This document shows, piece by piece, positions 13,301-27,252 of a DNA stretch of 64,000 nucleotides; positions within the stretch are counted from its first letter, which is position 1; every line of letters starts with the position of its first letter. The position numbers and the translations under genes were made by a program. Source of the stretch: Loripinus fragilis (lineage: Eukaryota > Mollusca > Bivalvia > Lucinida > Lucinidae); the NCBI GenBank assembly GCA_964019695.1, contig OZ026516.1:102796368-102860367 (forward strand), given 5' to 3'. The notes below the pieces were generated by a model that was given only the letters and a program-made list of their open reading frames with translations, was not told the origin of the DNA and searched no databases.

Positions 13301-16300
13301 TAGGGTTGTTTAATAGCTCATATAAAACAATGTATTTGAGATAGAAAAGCAAACTTTGTTTTTTCTATTTGTCAAATGAGTATTTGAGTTAACTTAGAAT
13401 AAAAACACTTGTAAAAATGCACAAATCGTCTGTAAAATGAATGATGTTAGTCACGATTTCAACTTTCATAGGGAAATTTAATCTATGTAACGCATATAAC
13501 ACCATTGAAGGCTGTAATTTTGTTTAAAATGCTGTTTTTATTTAGCTTAGGCATCCAGCTTGCAAACTACATAAGAAATTTGATTAATTAGATGGTTTAA
13601 TGTCTTCTTTCTGTAGCTCAAACTTTCATTTTGATTTTTTCCTTAGTTTGTAACAGTAACATATGTAACAGGCTGTCAGAGACTAACGCCCCGGAGCACA
13701 GAGTGCAAACATCTCTTAAAAGATGCGGCTTGAAATTTCCTTCAAAATAGGATATGTCTGCAAAATTCCCTAGGGGGGGGGGGGAGCAGGACCTTTTTTA
13801 GCTCGAAGTCTATAAATGGGAAAGCGATGCGGCCTTAACTGATCATTTGTTTTTGTTTGCGGAAACGTTACGTGACGTAATGAGGTTCGAAAACTTGACA
13901 ATGTCGTCATTTTGTTTAGAGGAGAAATCCAGTGTAATAAAATGGATATTGTAATGTTAAACGACGTTTCCAGTGCGGTTTTGGATGAAACCAGGTAAAA
14001 TATGCAAGTATAACGATCACACATGTGTGCTTCATTGCATTAACACTTGCTGGGTTTCTCAGGGCGCTATTTGAACACTCAGCCTAACAGCATAACAGCC
14101 TGGTGTTCAAACAGCTTCCTCGGGACCCGGCAAATGTTAATGCATAAAAAATATATGCGATCCCTATATTCTTGCCTAGAATTCGTTGCGTGAAGCTGTT
14201 TAAAGCCATTCAAATCCATGTTCAAATCATGAGAATCACTCGCTTTTACAGCAACTTTTTACTTGACAAAACCTAATCTGAGCCCTGAATTATTTGCATG
14301 ACGTTACACGGGAAAGCGTTGCGGCCTTCACTTTTTCGCAACGTGTTTAACAAATTCAATAATACAATAGCATGAATGTTAGATTTTGCTTACCACATGA
14401 CATTAAGATTACTTAAGAGTCGCATTTTTTGGCGTGAAAACGTCAAGATTTTGTCATCTTTTTCGCAAGTCTCGCATTTTTCACTTTTCCCCTACTCGTT
14501 TAATAAATTCAATATAACATGAGCATTCATGCAAGATCCTCTATGAATTTCACGTATATGACAAACCAAGATGCATACTTTTATCTTGAAATACGCAAAG
14601 ATAACAACTGAATGTATTTAACATAAACATGATATGATTAATACAAAAATATGTATGTTTACACAGAGGATCTTACACGGTTGCTCGCTATTTTGGAATA
14701 TAGAGATAACACACATGTTTAAGACCATTAACAAAAGAAAGCTACGGCAGCTTTGAGTAGTTTTGGAAGGGGTAACATAGTCATAGAGCTAAATGAAATA
14801 ACGTTGTCACATCATAGTTCATGAAATTCTAAAATACTCCACTTTAAAAAGGGATATACAATTAAAAAAAAGCAATTGGAACTTTAATTATAACTGAACA
14901 TCCACTTACTAGCGTCGTGTAGAATATGCAGACAAGACTAACTGCTATGACTGACCCCCACAAAGATAAACCAGTCACTGAAAAGAACATTGTGAAATTA
15001 ACAATTACTTGTGTACGAGTAAGATATAGAGGATCTTACATGAGTGCTCAAGTTTTATTGAATTTAAAGCAACAACAGTCTGTTTTTCAGCATTATAGGT
15101 TTTAGAAGCTGTTGAGCATAAACAATCCTATAATCTCAATGCCTGATCTGGTAATAAGTACATACAATTGATTCTTTTTCTAGTTATTCAACTTTTTTCC
15201 GAGATGCCTGACTAAATTGATTCATAAATGAACAATATGTAACTTGTAAATTCTGTAGAATTGCTATTTGTCGTCCGGTTAGCTGAGATCTGCGAACGTG
15301 TTGTTTCCAGGTAATATTTTTGTCGCTGTTATTTGAGCTACCAGATATAGAGGACCTTTGCAAAGGCATGTACTTTAATGAGCTTAACTTTGTACTTGAT
15401 TGTATCGATTCCTGATCTTTGCATTTTTCCTTACATTAATACCAAACACATTTAATCGATTCTGATGAAAACATTGGACTTTTCCCGCGTGCTCGGTTCC
15501 ATTTCCTGGTCCCGAGGTTATAAAACTTTTTCCATGCGCAACTCAGCTGAGCATGAAATTTATCCTGCTCGTAAATGTTAAAATGCCAACTCTTGTTGGC
15601 ATATTAACATTTATTAGAATAAAAGAAACTTTTAGTTTTTATGTCTATTGAGTAGTTGTAATTTCGTGCTCAGTTGAGTTGAGAATGAAAAAAAGTTTTA
15701 TAACCTCGGGGCCAGGTTTACAACAAACGAGATGAGACTAACAGTGGCGACTTTTGTTGTCTGCTGCTTCTCTTTGCAAACATTTTGGACCCAGATTAGG
15801 TCCGGCAAAACATTGAACCTATTCTGGACCCAAGCTGTATGATTCTTTGATGGTATTGATAACGGATATTAATAAAAATGTCAACTTCGAAAAATAGCAG
15901 CAGGCAAAAAAAGCATGCAAAATTACACAACATGCAAATGAGCCGTGACACGAGATTTTCAACAATGTGTTATGTGCGACTACAAAAGCTCAGACCAGCC
16001 TGCGCATACGCGCAGTCTGATCAGAGCCTTTGCTAGTCGCTTGAATATTCTATGACTGTTAAGCTACTGACTGAACATCATTTGGAGTTTCTAAGCTTAA
16101 AAGGAGGCTACACAGGCTCATCTAAGTCTACACTTATGAAAAGGCCACATTGTTGGAAATCACATGTCGCGGCTCAAATGGCTAACCATCTCAATACCAG
16201 ACAATGATGTTTTCTAAGATTTTACATGAGGTGCAACCTTTTTAAGACTCACCTGCATTTAATGCCAGCGACGGAGCATACAACACAATAGCCATATAAA

Positions 16301-17055
16301 ACATCTGTAATAAACACATAAAAGGAACCACGTTAGAAAGATCGTCGTCTTAGAATATCGCCTCAGCTACATACATTGGCGTAGCTTCCATTACGCAGTT
16401 ACGCACGTGCGTAATAAAAATAGTTACATTCAAGGGAGGTCATCTAATGTGGCAAAAATGATTTCCATGTCATAAGGAACTGCTCTTAAAGGAAAGAATT
16501 CGCTCCCTCTGGGAGAAATTTCCTTCCTTTAAGGGAAGTTCCCATTATGAAAAGGGACGTGCGTGCGTGCGTGCGTGCGTGTGTGCGTGCGTGCGTGCGT
16601 GTGTGTGTGTGCTACATTTTCTAAGGAATAACAATGCCACATATCAGTATGTACGGATGTACCATGTTGGTATACGTCTGCATTGGTAACATTAAACAAA
16701 AAAGGGTTCCTCTTGGCGTGCCTCAGTTGTTTACAAGTTTACGTTCAACTCAGTAGGCCTCCTTAATGACAAGATACACAACATTTTCTCTTCCATTGTG
16801 CTAGATACACTCCCCAAAGACAAATCATGATTGAAGAGGTACAAAGACACTGCGTCCCAACCTTGAATTTTCTCCTTTTTGGCGATATGAGTCTGAATAG
16901 CCACACAAATTGCACCATCTTTGAAGCTGTTCAGAAGTTTATTACCCACTCTAAAAGTTATGAGAATTAACTATTGAAATATCGTTCTACTCTAATCTGA
17001 TAAGATGATAGTGGAATATACCCTCTCTATTTCTCTACCTCTTTCTTCCTCTCTT

Positions 17056-17112
<57 letters not shown>

Positions 17113-20100
17113 ATGCGGCATCACTTATAAGTCACACGCTTAGGGATGTCTGTTACAACGCAAGGTGGTTCTGGACGACAGTACGTTACGGGTTCCAGAC
17201 GAAATATTTCAAAATATAGGTTTGTGCTGTTGAATGTGTATCGTTTTCGTGAGACTTAAGACACTATAAACCGCAAGCATCTTATTTTGTCTTTGTATAT
17301 TTGTCCGCGACACTTATATAAACTTAATCAATCATGTAGAGCATGGCAACTGTATCCAGTTAACGCGTATATGATACATTATTATTCTTGAAACTGCATT
17401 TTACTACTACACATGTCCTCATATCCTTACTTAGTACTTTCACTTTCGTTTTCTTTGAACATTTAATGACTTGACGTGATTAAACATTGCATTGGCCATC
17501 ACAAAGACTAAGAAAGAACTTTCTTATAAATCTGCTTACTTTAGACGAACGCGTTTTTAAAACCAAACTGAATGTACTGCAGTCATTTTCCATGTTACAG
17601 ATGTGTAACGACTGCAAATATTTTGTTACAGGTTATTGTCGACAGCGTAGCAGGTGGAGACGACAGTGATGGATTTTTTGAATATATATTTCACCAAAGA
17701 ATCTTCTGTTTTGATCGAAGGTGAAATGTCATTTACCCTGTATTAGAATACAAATATGGCCAATACTCGGATTATGTACTGTTATTTCGAGACGCACATG
17801 ACTTGACATCGTGGCCTTGTGCTTAGCGTGTCAGACTTTGGAACCAGAGGACCAGGGTTGATTCCAGGGTGGGCACTTATAACATTTTTTTTCGTTTTTT
17901 TTTCCTCTTGTAATGCAAAATTACTTCATACAAGAAATATGGAATTATATAAATGACAAAAATTGCACTCCTTAAATTTTTTAATTGAATTATCCTCAAA
18001 ATTTGTGGGGATGGGGATAACTTTCGCCCTTCCACAATAAAATTAGTCTGGTGACCCCATTTTTTTTCTTTTTTCGTAAATGTCAAATGATAGTCCATGA
18101 ATTAATAACAATAAATAAGATTTTTATGTCAGATTTTTTATATATAATTTACTCCAAAAATCGAAATCCTTTTATGGGGGAATAACCAAAATATATCATG
18201 CAGAATCTTGACATGGCTTGGGAAAACAGATACATTTTCACATTTCTAGAAAGCTTGAGGTCATGAGCAATAATTAAAATTAAAATTTCAGAAAATTTGT
18301 AAAATGCTGAAAACTTCCATGTGAGATTATGAAAAATTGAGTGTAGTGACATATCCTTTTTATTTCATAAATTGACAGTCCATACATAAAGCAAACTGTA
18401 TGCAAACAATTAAAAAGATGTTAATGTGGGAAGTATTACCCGCAATTGCCCTAAATAAGCTCCAGGTCTGACAAAGTGAAAGTCACATATCAAACATGGT
18501 TGAATAAAAGAAAGTTTTAAGCGTACCAAAGCTGAAGGCTCCGAGGTGAGCTAAAAGTATACAAATGACTCCAGCCTCCATTCATCTGTCTGTTCGTCAA
18601 CATTTTCAAACATCTCTTTTGAAACCACAATGTCAATCGAATTTCATATGGAGACTTCTTAGGATGGGGGGAAGATAGTTATTCGAATGATCTTAAAATG
18701 CATTTAAGCCCCCACCACCGTTGCTTAGGCTGCTGTCCATTCTGAGGCGGTGATTCTCTTGTTGTTGATCTATTGTTTAATGTACTTCTCATTATGGGGG
18801 TTCTGTGTTTGTCTTTGTTTTGGTAGGCATTATTTTGCGCCCTTCCTAGTTTTGCAATCATCTTGAAGAGAAAGAAAGAGCTGGTAGCTTTGCTTTTATT
18901 GTCATACGGATATCTTGTTACTGTAAAGGTTCAGTGGCTTTTCCTCATGATGTTGTGGGTTGGTCTGGAGTTTATGATTGTTGTATTTCCTGATCATACT
19001 CACTAACTTCTTCGTCTTGTAACCAAGATGCCGCCATGCTCAAATAAGGTAAAACACCTTTTAAATATTCTCCGGAACCAGAAGACTAAAATGCCACCAA
19101 TCCCATATATGGAATTAACCTTTAAATTCTTCTGATTAACTTGGTATGCACATTCAAAGGGAGGTCGCGCAATGCTGAACTACTTCTTCAGGAGTTGCAT
19201 AGGCTTCAGAGCAGTATTTTCATCTACTCAAGTGTTCGTGAAAGGAAGAAAATGTCGTCTCACATCTGTTACAGAAAAACTGACGTCGTCTATTGCCTGT
19301 TACACAGTCGTCTCTAACCAGTAACATTAGAAAAATGAAATTTTTGAGGTTTTCAGTTTTCTTTTAAGAAGGACATGTTACAATTGACTGAAAAATCATG
19401 AGAGATCTATTGTCTGACCATTTATGCTTATTTCATGACGAGAACGCAAGTAATTAATCACAAATTACACATTTCTGAAGTTTCTTTTCCAGACCAGAGT
19501 TTTACCATTTAACTACAAATATCTATGGTGTTTGTACTTCTAATGTCAAACTTACAAACACTAATATGACAGGATTTTTTTAAAATAGCCAAACACACTG
19601 TATTATCATTTCCTACGACGTCTGTGTGTGTTGCCCCTCTCCACTGTCGTCCAAAACCCTAAATCTGTCATCTAAAACCCGTTACCTGTCGTCCAGCACA
19701 GGCAAGCAGTCGTCATAGGCCCGTAACGAATTCTCGTCCAGAACCACCTTGCGTTGTAACTGACATCCCTTAGCGTGAGTCAAGTGCTATTCAAATATTG
19801 TATTGTTTAGATGACTTGTTCGGCAAACAGTTTTAAATAGTCTGGTCAAATGTAATGTATTGTGTATATAAAGATGTACTTATATTTGAATATAATGCTG
19901 TTTACACTTATGACAAGATACAAGGTCAAATATGAAAAGAGAACAGGCTGCGTATTTCATACCTGTAAACATAATGTAGACATAATGAACAAGGCGTAAT
20001 TACATATAATAGATAGCATGCTCGGGTCCAGAAAGCTTTGTCAGAGGGGGTCCACCTTTGATAGCGGTTTTTTGTTTGCTTTGTTTTTCTAGTTGATGAG

Positions 20101-23100
20101 GGGAAGAAGGATCCAAATACCACTATAAGTGGGCCATCATCAGCCCACCAGCGAAACGCCATTCCATTGATGATGGCCCAACATTTAATACTGGCTTGGT
20201 AGCTTTGTGATTTTTCAGGGGATCAGGACCAGTATTGCTAAGAAAGCTTTTTTTCATGGGTGGGGGGTTCAGACACCCTGTCCCCAGCCCTTCTGGATCC
20301 GCGCATGGATTTTCGAGAAGGATATCCATATTAAATTATGTTTGACTTGGCACTCTACTATATCATCCATTTTAGAATTATCTCCGAGTTGCTAAAGTTT
20401 AGTTCAATAAAATTCCATAAAATCACACAAATAAGTTGGTACGAGGGCTGTTCAAATATGAATGCAAGTAGATTCATTACTTTCTCCACATATAAGCTAC
20501 GACAAAATGGTAAACATTACTATAAAGGACAGTTTGTCACCTTTAAACTGGCACCAGACCTAAAGAAATACACAGTATACTTATCGAGTTATAGCTCTTT
20601 GAATAAGGGTCACGTTAGTATACTAACAAATTCAATGCTTTGAACATATACCAGTGATAGACGAGCGTATAATTCTTCGATAAACTGGTGAAATTTCTTG
20701 AAACTTTTAAGGAAGTATCCCCATATTCTTATATAATGATTTTGTGAAGGTTGCGAAAATCCGACATGCTTTTGTTAAATTACAACGAATCGTTATCACT
20801 AAAGTCTCCTTATGTTTGCAAATAAATAGTTAAGAAAACGCCACCTTGCAGTTTTCGGTTACACTTATCTCTAATAAAGTGCACGAAGCAACATTTAAAC
20901 TAGTTTTAACTCAGAGACAATATGTTGATCGCTCATACTGCATTGTTGCTACAAATTATCTATGGATAGTGGGTAATTTTTAAACGCTGAAAATCATTTT
21001 TTATTAAGTCACAAATGCCTAAAATGAAGGGCTCATAGAATTTATACTTAATTTTGTTTTCATAATATTGTGACTTTATTCTAAATATTAACGTAAACTT
21101 TAAGTTTGACCCTTATAGGCGTTATTTACAATAAAATTACTCACCTGGTCGTGAGGACTAGACAGATTGAGCATATCTTAACTATTGTAAACACGTCATT
21201 TAGAAACAGAAAATTGTTTGAAAAAATGGTATAAAATATGATAACTCTGTAAATAGAGGCTGGCGTGTTTTGAGAACTCCCTTATGACATATTTAGCATG
21301 TTTTCAGCAAAATGCAAAGAAAAAGACACAGCGATGTTGATTATTACATCACCAGTAGATAACTCAAAATGACGTTTATTATAAAAATCAATGACGTCAC
21401 AAACGTGCCTGTTCACTCGAGATAGAAACATGATTATATAAAGTTTTTCCTGCAAGCAACTTTGGGACTGTTACTTAAACTTGCATCTAAAATTTGGTGT
21501 CATTTTGTCTCAAACTTACAAAGATATGACACTATAACCGCACATGTACTAAAACGTGTGTTGCAATTTGCTTGAGAAAAACTTCAGTATACTGGAGCGG
21601 CCTTTATATAAGGGTCTGTAACTCGAAAAAAATTGTGAGTGTTTCTATATGTTTGGTGCCATTTTAAAGGCGACAAATAGTTCTTTCTAGAAAGGTATGA
21701 CATTTTGTCGTAGCATATACGTGACGAAAGTTATGAAGCTACTTGCATTCATATTTGAACAGCCCTCGTAATTTAGGACCGACCATTTGAATTTTATGGT
21801 GATGGTGCGTGAAGATTTTTTTAAAAAAGCCAAGACCAGGCTTCGCAATAAAAATATCTAGGATCGATCGCAAGAAGAAAAAAATGCCAGAACGCTGTTG
21901 AAGAAAGATTGGAAGAGCAAGGGAATCATAGAGAGAAAGGGATTATCAGAGTTACTGTTTAAAGTAGTGATAAATATTTTCGTACATTCATGAGGCCTCC
22001 CCAGGGGGTGGTATATGCTCCCTTGATCCCTGAAAATAATGCATTAATCTCCCCGTCTCCCTGCAAATAATTCCCTTGTCTCCCTAAAAGTATTTGCCGT
22101 CGCTCCGCAAATCCCTAAAAAATAGTTCAGCATCTCCCCAAATCCCTAAAAATATAAGCCAATTCTCCCTAAAATGTATTTACTTTTCCAAAGGATAAAA
22201 TCACATACTTAAAAACTATGAAGCTATATGGCTTAATGATCACTTAATATTTTGTCTTATACACATAAAGACAGGTCTTTGCCATGGAATATGACATATA
22301 AAAGCAATGAAATGCATTATATATGGCTCAAAGTATGAGGCCATCCTTAAAATGTTGTTGCTGTACCGGGTAGAGTAGGCTTGGAGGTTTAGAGACATAC
22401 CATTCGGTTTTCTTTTTGTGAACAGGGGCTGATCTTTTCCAACAGCTTAAACTAGATTTTTCTAGACACTTTAGCGAAAGCATTTAACTATAAAAAGTCT
22501 TTTCTACAATTGCTAACAGTGCCTATACGCTTGTTTAACTTCAGTTAAATCAAGTAAGTATATATGCGACAAGTATTTTTTTCAAAAATTCCTTTAAACA
22601 GGGCTAATAACCTAGAAAGATAATAATATAGCAGGTGTGTAGGTGGCCCCATAACATTGTGTACACACACTGTTGCTAGGGGGTCGGGGGGCATGCTCCC
22701 CCGGAAATTATTTGACAAAAATGGTGTGATATGGTGCAATCTGGGGCGTGCCAAAGTATGTTATAACCAACCTAAAATCAACAATTTTAAGGAAAAACAA
22801 TCAACAAGAATACTTAATTGCCATATTTGTCTCCCAGACTAATCCAGATGAGCATGTAAGTCTGAAAATAAATAAATTTATAATTTACAAGGGGGTCTGG
22901 GGGGAGCCCCCCCCCCCCCCCCAAGCAGAAGAAATTTTTAAAAAATCAAACAAAATGGAGGCTTTTCCTTATTTTTTTCCTTTTTGGCAAGGCTCCCTTT
23001 ATCCCCAAAATTATGAGCTTGCTCTCTATCTCCCCTAAAATAATTATCAGTGCTCCCCAGCTCCCTGAAAATAAATAGTCATTCTCCCCAGATCATCAAA

Positions 23101-26100
23101 ACCCCTGAGGGCCCCATTCATCTAAAAAAAAGTATACAGGAAGTGCAACAATCAAAGATATAATCTTACTCTAGGCATTCAGAAAAATGACAATGGTCAT
23201 TATACTCTGTGACCCAACAAAAACATTGGTACATATAGGTAAATGGATGATCAATGACGTAGCTTCCAATAGGCAGTTACGCACGTGCGTAATAAGATAG
23301 TAACATTCAAGGTAGGCCACCTTATGTGGTTAAAGTGATTTTCATACCATCAGGAACTGCTCTTAAAGGAAAGAATTCCCTCCCTCTGGTACCGAATTCT
23401 TTTCTTTAAGAAAAGTACCCATTTTAAAAAGGGGCGCAGTTGAAGAGAATTACTGCTTGTTCCAGTAGTCTCCCCTTGATGCGCGTATTTTTTCAGTGTT
23501 CTGGCTACGCCATTGATGATGTTCCCTCTTGCAAAAAGAGATGCTCATAAATCTACTCTACTTCTGAGAAAAATATTGATATGTGCATTAATCTACTATT
23601 AAATTATGATATTTTGATTATTAGAAGACTAAAATGTTGTTTAGTCAGTGAAATAAAGACTGCAAATTTCTCTTTATTTTATTTTTTTTCTAAACAAGTG
23701 TAAGTTATTGTATGGTTTGAACGTCTGTACGTGAGGATAATCCACCAGCTTTAGCGAGTGGTTTATCGCCCGTACAAACGCAAAAACCATACAATAACTT
23801 TCTCATTGCACAAGCATGCATTTGCACTTTGTGCATTTTAAGATATTTGATGTTTTACACTGGAATATGAATAAAATGATAAATAAGAGTTTATTAATTC
23901 TTGTATACCAGTTTTACAAAAATAAACCTTATTGTTTTGATACAAGTTTCAGGATGAAAAACAAACCAAATTAAGCCTCCCCATTTCAAGCGAATGAAAC
24001 ATCTATGTGTCCAGATCCACATTAGAACTAAGAGTGAGGATGGAACCGTTAAATATGTTTAAGCCCTCCAGTGATTTATTTGCTGACCGTGCCAAGGCGG
24101 TGCTTCTATTGAGTATTTCTTTGTTATTTAGATTCCATATTTGTTTTACTATGCTGTCTTAACTGTTCCTTACAGCCGTGTGATCACCTACTGGGAAAGG
24201 ACTGACCCTTTGGCTCTCTTGTGTGTTGTGTTTTCTTGTGTTTTTATAACTTTCCCATATGGCATTCCGGGTCAGGTGTGGTACTTGATTGCATTGATGT
24301 TCTGATATTTGCCTACCTCTCTAAGCTGCGTCTCATGAGAGTCTGCGATTTTATGACACAGTCAGTTTAAAGTGAGATGATGCAAAAAGTGGATGCCATT
24401 GTTTTTTACCCACCATCCTCTTTCAACGAGGAACAGATGGAATTCGTTATCAATATTTCAATCGCTATAAAGGGATATTAGTTGTTGGGCATTCACATCC
24501 ATATACATCTGTGGGACGGTTATTGGTCGGGGGGGATTGATGTGACTTACCATCCATGTCAGATAAATGATTGTAGATATAATTCTTGTAGCAGTTCCAA
24601 ATCGCATCTCCGTGTACTGAAAGTAGAAAGGAAAATGTTTAAAGATGTACAATTGCATGAAATGTACAAACTATAAACCTGTGAAATTTTGAAGGGGTGG
24701 GGTTTACATATTGGCACGAACTTTCAATTTATTTTTACCCTTCTATTGACGAATACATTTTTATTCTCAGTGAGACGGTTCTTATGAGCAGCCGACACAT
24801 GGGAAGGAAGAAATGCCTTTTTTTAATTGTTTGGAAGATGAATTTCACTTTGTTTTGGAATGTCAATTATGTCAAGATTTAAGCACCGGATATAAAAAAA
24901 GTACTTTTGGAATAAGCCAAATATACCAAAATGTATTGAGTTATTGCAGTCAGAAAGTTAAAAAACTATCAAAAATTTGGCAGTTTACATATACAAAAGT
25001 TTCAAAAACGGAATGAATTTTAATGCTAAGAACTTTTTTTCTCCTCACTACTTTTCTTGAATATATAGATAAGGATAGATTTAAATTTTATAACTGGAGA
25101 ATTAGAACATTGTTAATCATTTTGATATCCATAGCTAGAGATAGGTATGTAGTTCAACAAAGTAATTGCCCTTTGCTTATAGTATGGATTATATTTATAA
25201 GAGTGTTTTTCGTATATCTTGTTTTTTTTCTATTTTAGAATTGACAGTGAGAGGCGAGTCCAATGAGTTTCAAAATATTTAATTTTATTTTACAGCAAAT
25301 CATTGTTAGCAAATTAACTGTACATGTCCATCCTCCACCTTATAGCTAGGCAAGGGGCCAGGCCCCTTGCAATCTCTTGATAAAGTATAAAGTCACATTT
25401 TGATTATCTTGGGTTTCTTCACTTTAAAATAAATCCTACTCTTCCAAAATCTATCTTAGACTGACTAGTTCTTTGTGCTCAGATCTATTTGGTGTCACTT
25501 GAATTATTTATCATTTAGGGTGTTAAAGCCAATAGATAGTATTAGACAACTTTAAGAGAAAGTTAATTGTTTTGTATAACATTGCCTATATAAGCTTATA
25601 GATTTAATTAAACCATTATTGGAGAGAACACCTGTTTCATCTTGCCATTGCTAGTGTATCGTATTTAATATAAAAAAGCCAAGCTTGATGAAATTTAATG
25701 TAATGCAATGAGACCTATTTTTCCCCTGTCACAAATTCTCGCCCTTTGGAAAATGTTTTGTCCCCAAAACAGCAAAGTATAATTTATGATTTCTTTTTTT
25801 TTAACAATTTTTTTTTTCATCGCAAGAGATACATCCATGTAAAAATTCAACACTCCCTTTGCCTGTTGCTAGTGGCTGTATGTTGTTGCAAGACATTTAA
25901 GTTAACTTGTGGTCTTTTATGATTTCCCCTATGTATGTGTTCTTATCTATAAGGCAATTTCAGCAGTGCCACCTTATGATTTATATAATTATTCCCCATG
26001 CATGCTCACCCTCTGCATTACAAACCATTACTTGTGTACCTTTTAAGTAATATATTGGTCTAATGCATTAATGGCATCATGTTTTTTGACCCACAAGTTA

Positions 26101-27185
26101 GTTATTTTTAATGTCTTGAACTGTCACTTTTATCATAACAGAATTTCATAAAATGCACTCTTGTGATTAATCTGTGAATGACACATTAGATGTGAAAGTG
26201 GACCGAAATTCAGTTCATAGGAAGAGGGGGATTAGTCCTCTATATAAACCTTACTTCAGATAACAGCATAATTCTTTTGGCTAGTACAAAACAATTAAGC
26301 TGGAATCACTTTATGCCATCTCTGTGCATGAAAATATTCAATTTAACTTGTAATTGTTATTATTGATGTGCAAGTATTTAGGGTAAATACAGTATAGTAT
26401 ATTTTGCTTAATTTTTGCTACTGGCATGGTCATATTTTCAACTGAAAATCGAAATCAACTTCATTCTAATAAATTATTATCATTATTGTTAAATCAGAAA
26501 AATAACTGTTTCTTACCAAGAAAATTCCAATTATTAAAAAAATTTAGAATGTAGGACGTGTACAATTAAACATGAAATATAGACATAAATGCATATATAT
26601 ACATACAAAAATATGAGCAGCAGAATAAAAGTATGAAAGTGTTAATAGTGTAAATAATCCTAAAAAGTTCCAATGAATCCTTGTATAGTTTTGTTTTCTT
26701 TTAAAGTTCCACGTTTCCATTTAGTCCAGCAAAGTAAACAGCAAAGAGAAGCACTCATCACATCCAAATTTTGAAGCACCCATTTATGATAGTCCAAATA
26801 AATGGTGCAATTCCTCCACCATAGAACATAGCATCCAAATTTGTTGTATTTATTGAGAGTGTCTTGTCAAGAGGCTTCCAATAAGTAACAACATCAGAGT
26901 ATGCTTAGTTTGAGAACTAGGAATTTTAAAATTCCTCTTATCTGGAGTTATGAGTACATACAGCCATTGACTGCTATTGTATTATTGTTGTATTGCATTG
27001 TGTACATTTTGGGTATTTGACCTTTTGCGCATCTATCTATGGTTTCATAAATTACATTGAAGCCACGTTGCCCCTTAATGATGGGAACTATCGAACTAAC
27101 AAGAATATTAATTGAATAAAAATAGACTGAACCTAAATAAAAGCAATAGTAAGTATTTTATGCTCTGAAATTATTATTATTATGT

Positions 27186-27252
<67 letters not shown>

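Larger units (their letters stand above)
8275..13795. mobile_element. Decayed complex bounded by long inverted repeats, probable relic related to the nuclease transposon
   Basis: The left block 8275-8960 matches the reverse complement of 13080-13795. Shared landmarks are CTAGGGAATTTTGC, ACATATCCTAT, GATGTTTGCACTCTGTGCTC, GGGGCGTTAGTCT and, far inside, a CCCTACCCC-like stretch. A second direct copy of the left block lies at about 9355-9960, a shorter one at about 8990-9300, and an extra inverted copy at 11690-12000. Between them are broken coding traces resembling IDG, HDTD and TGCD motifs (11020-12110). The whole lies in intron 4 of the symporter gene. Single insertion versus accretion of several copies cannot be decided by eye. 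Confidence 0.6.
17134..19778. mobile_element. Non-autonomous element with inverted ends, about 2.6 kb
   Basis: The left end (GTCACACGCTTAGGGATGTC, then TACAACGCAAGGTGG, TTCTGGACGACAG) matches the reverse complement of the right end at about 19722-19778 over about 55 bases. Inside are several short repeats of a CGTCCA/GGACGAC type near the right end, a tRNA-like SINE (17795-17880) and a copy of another repeat (18665-19012). No transposase-like frame was seen. It lies in intron 2 of the symporter. Confidence 0.7.

Noticed and set aside
20338..20643. A 101-codon frame as a small gene
   Set aside because: Most of it lies within the left terminal repeat of the TA-flanked element and has no recognised motif.
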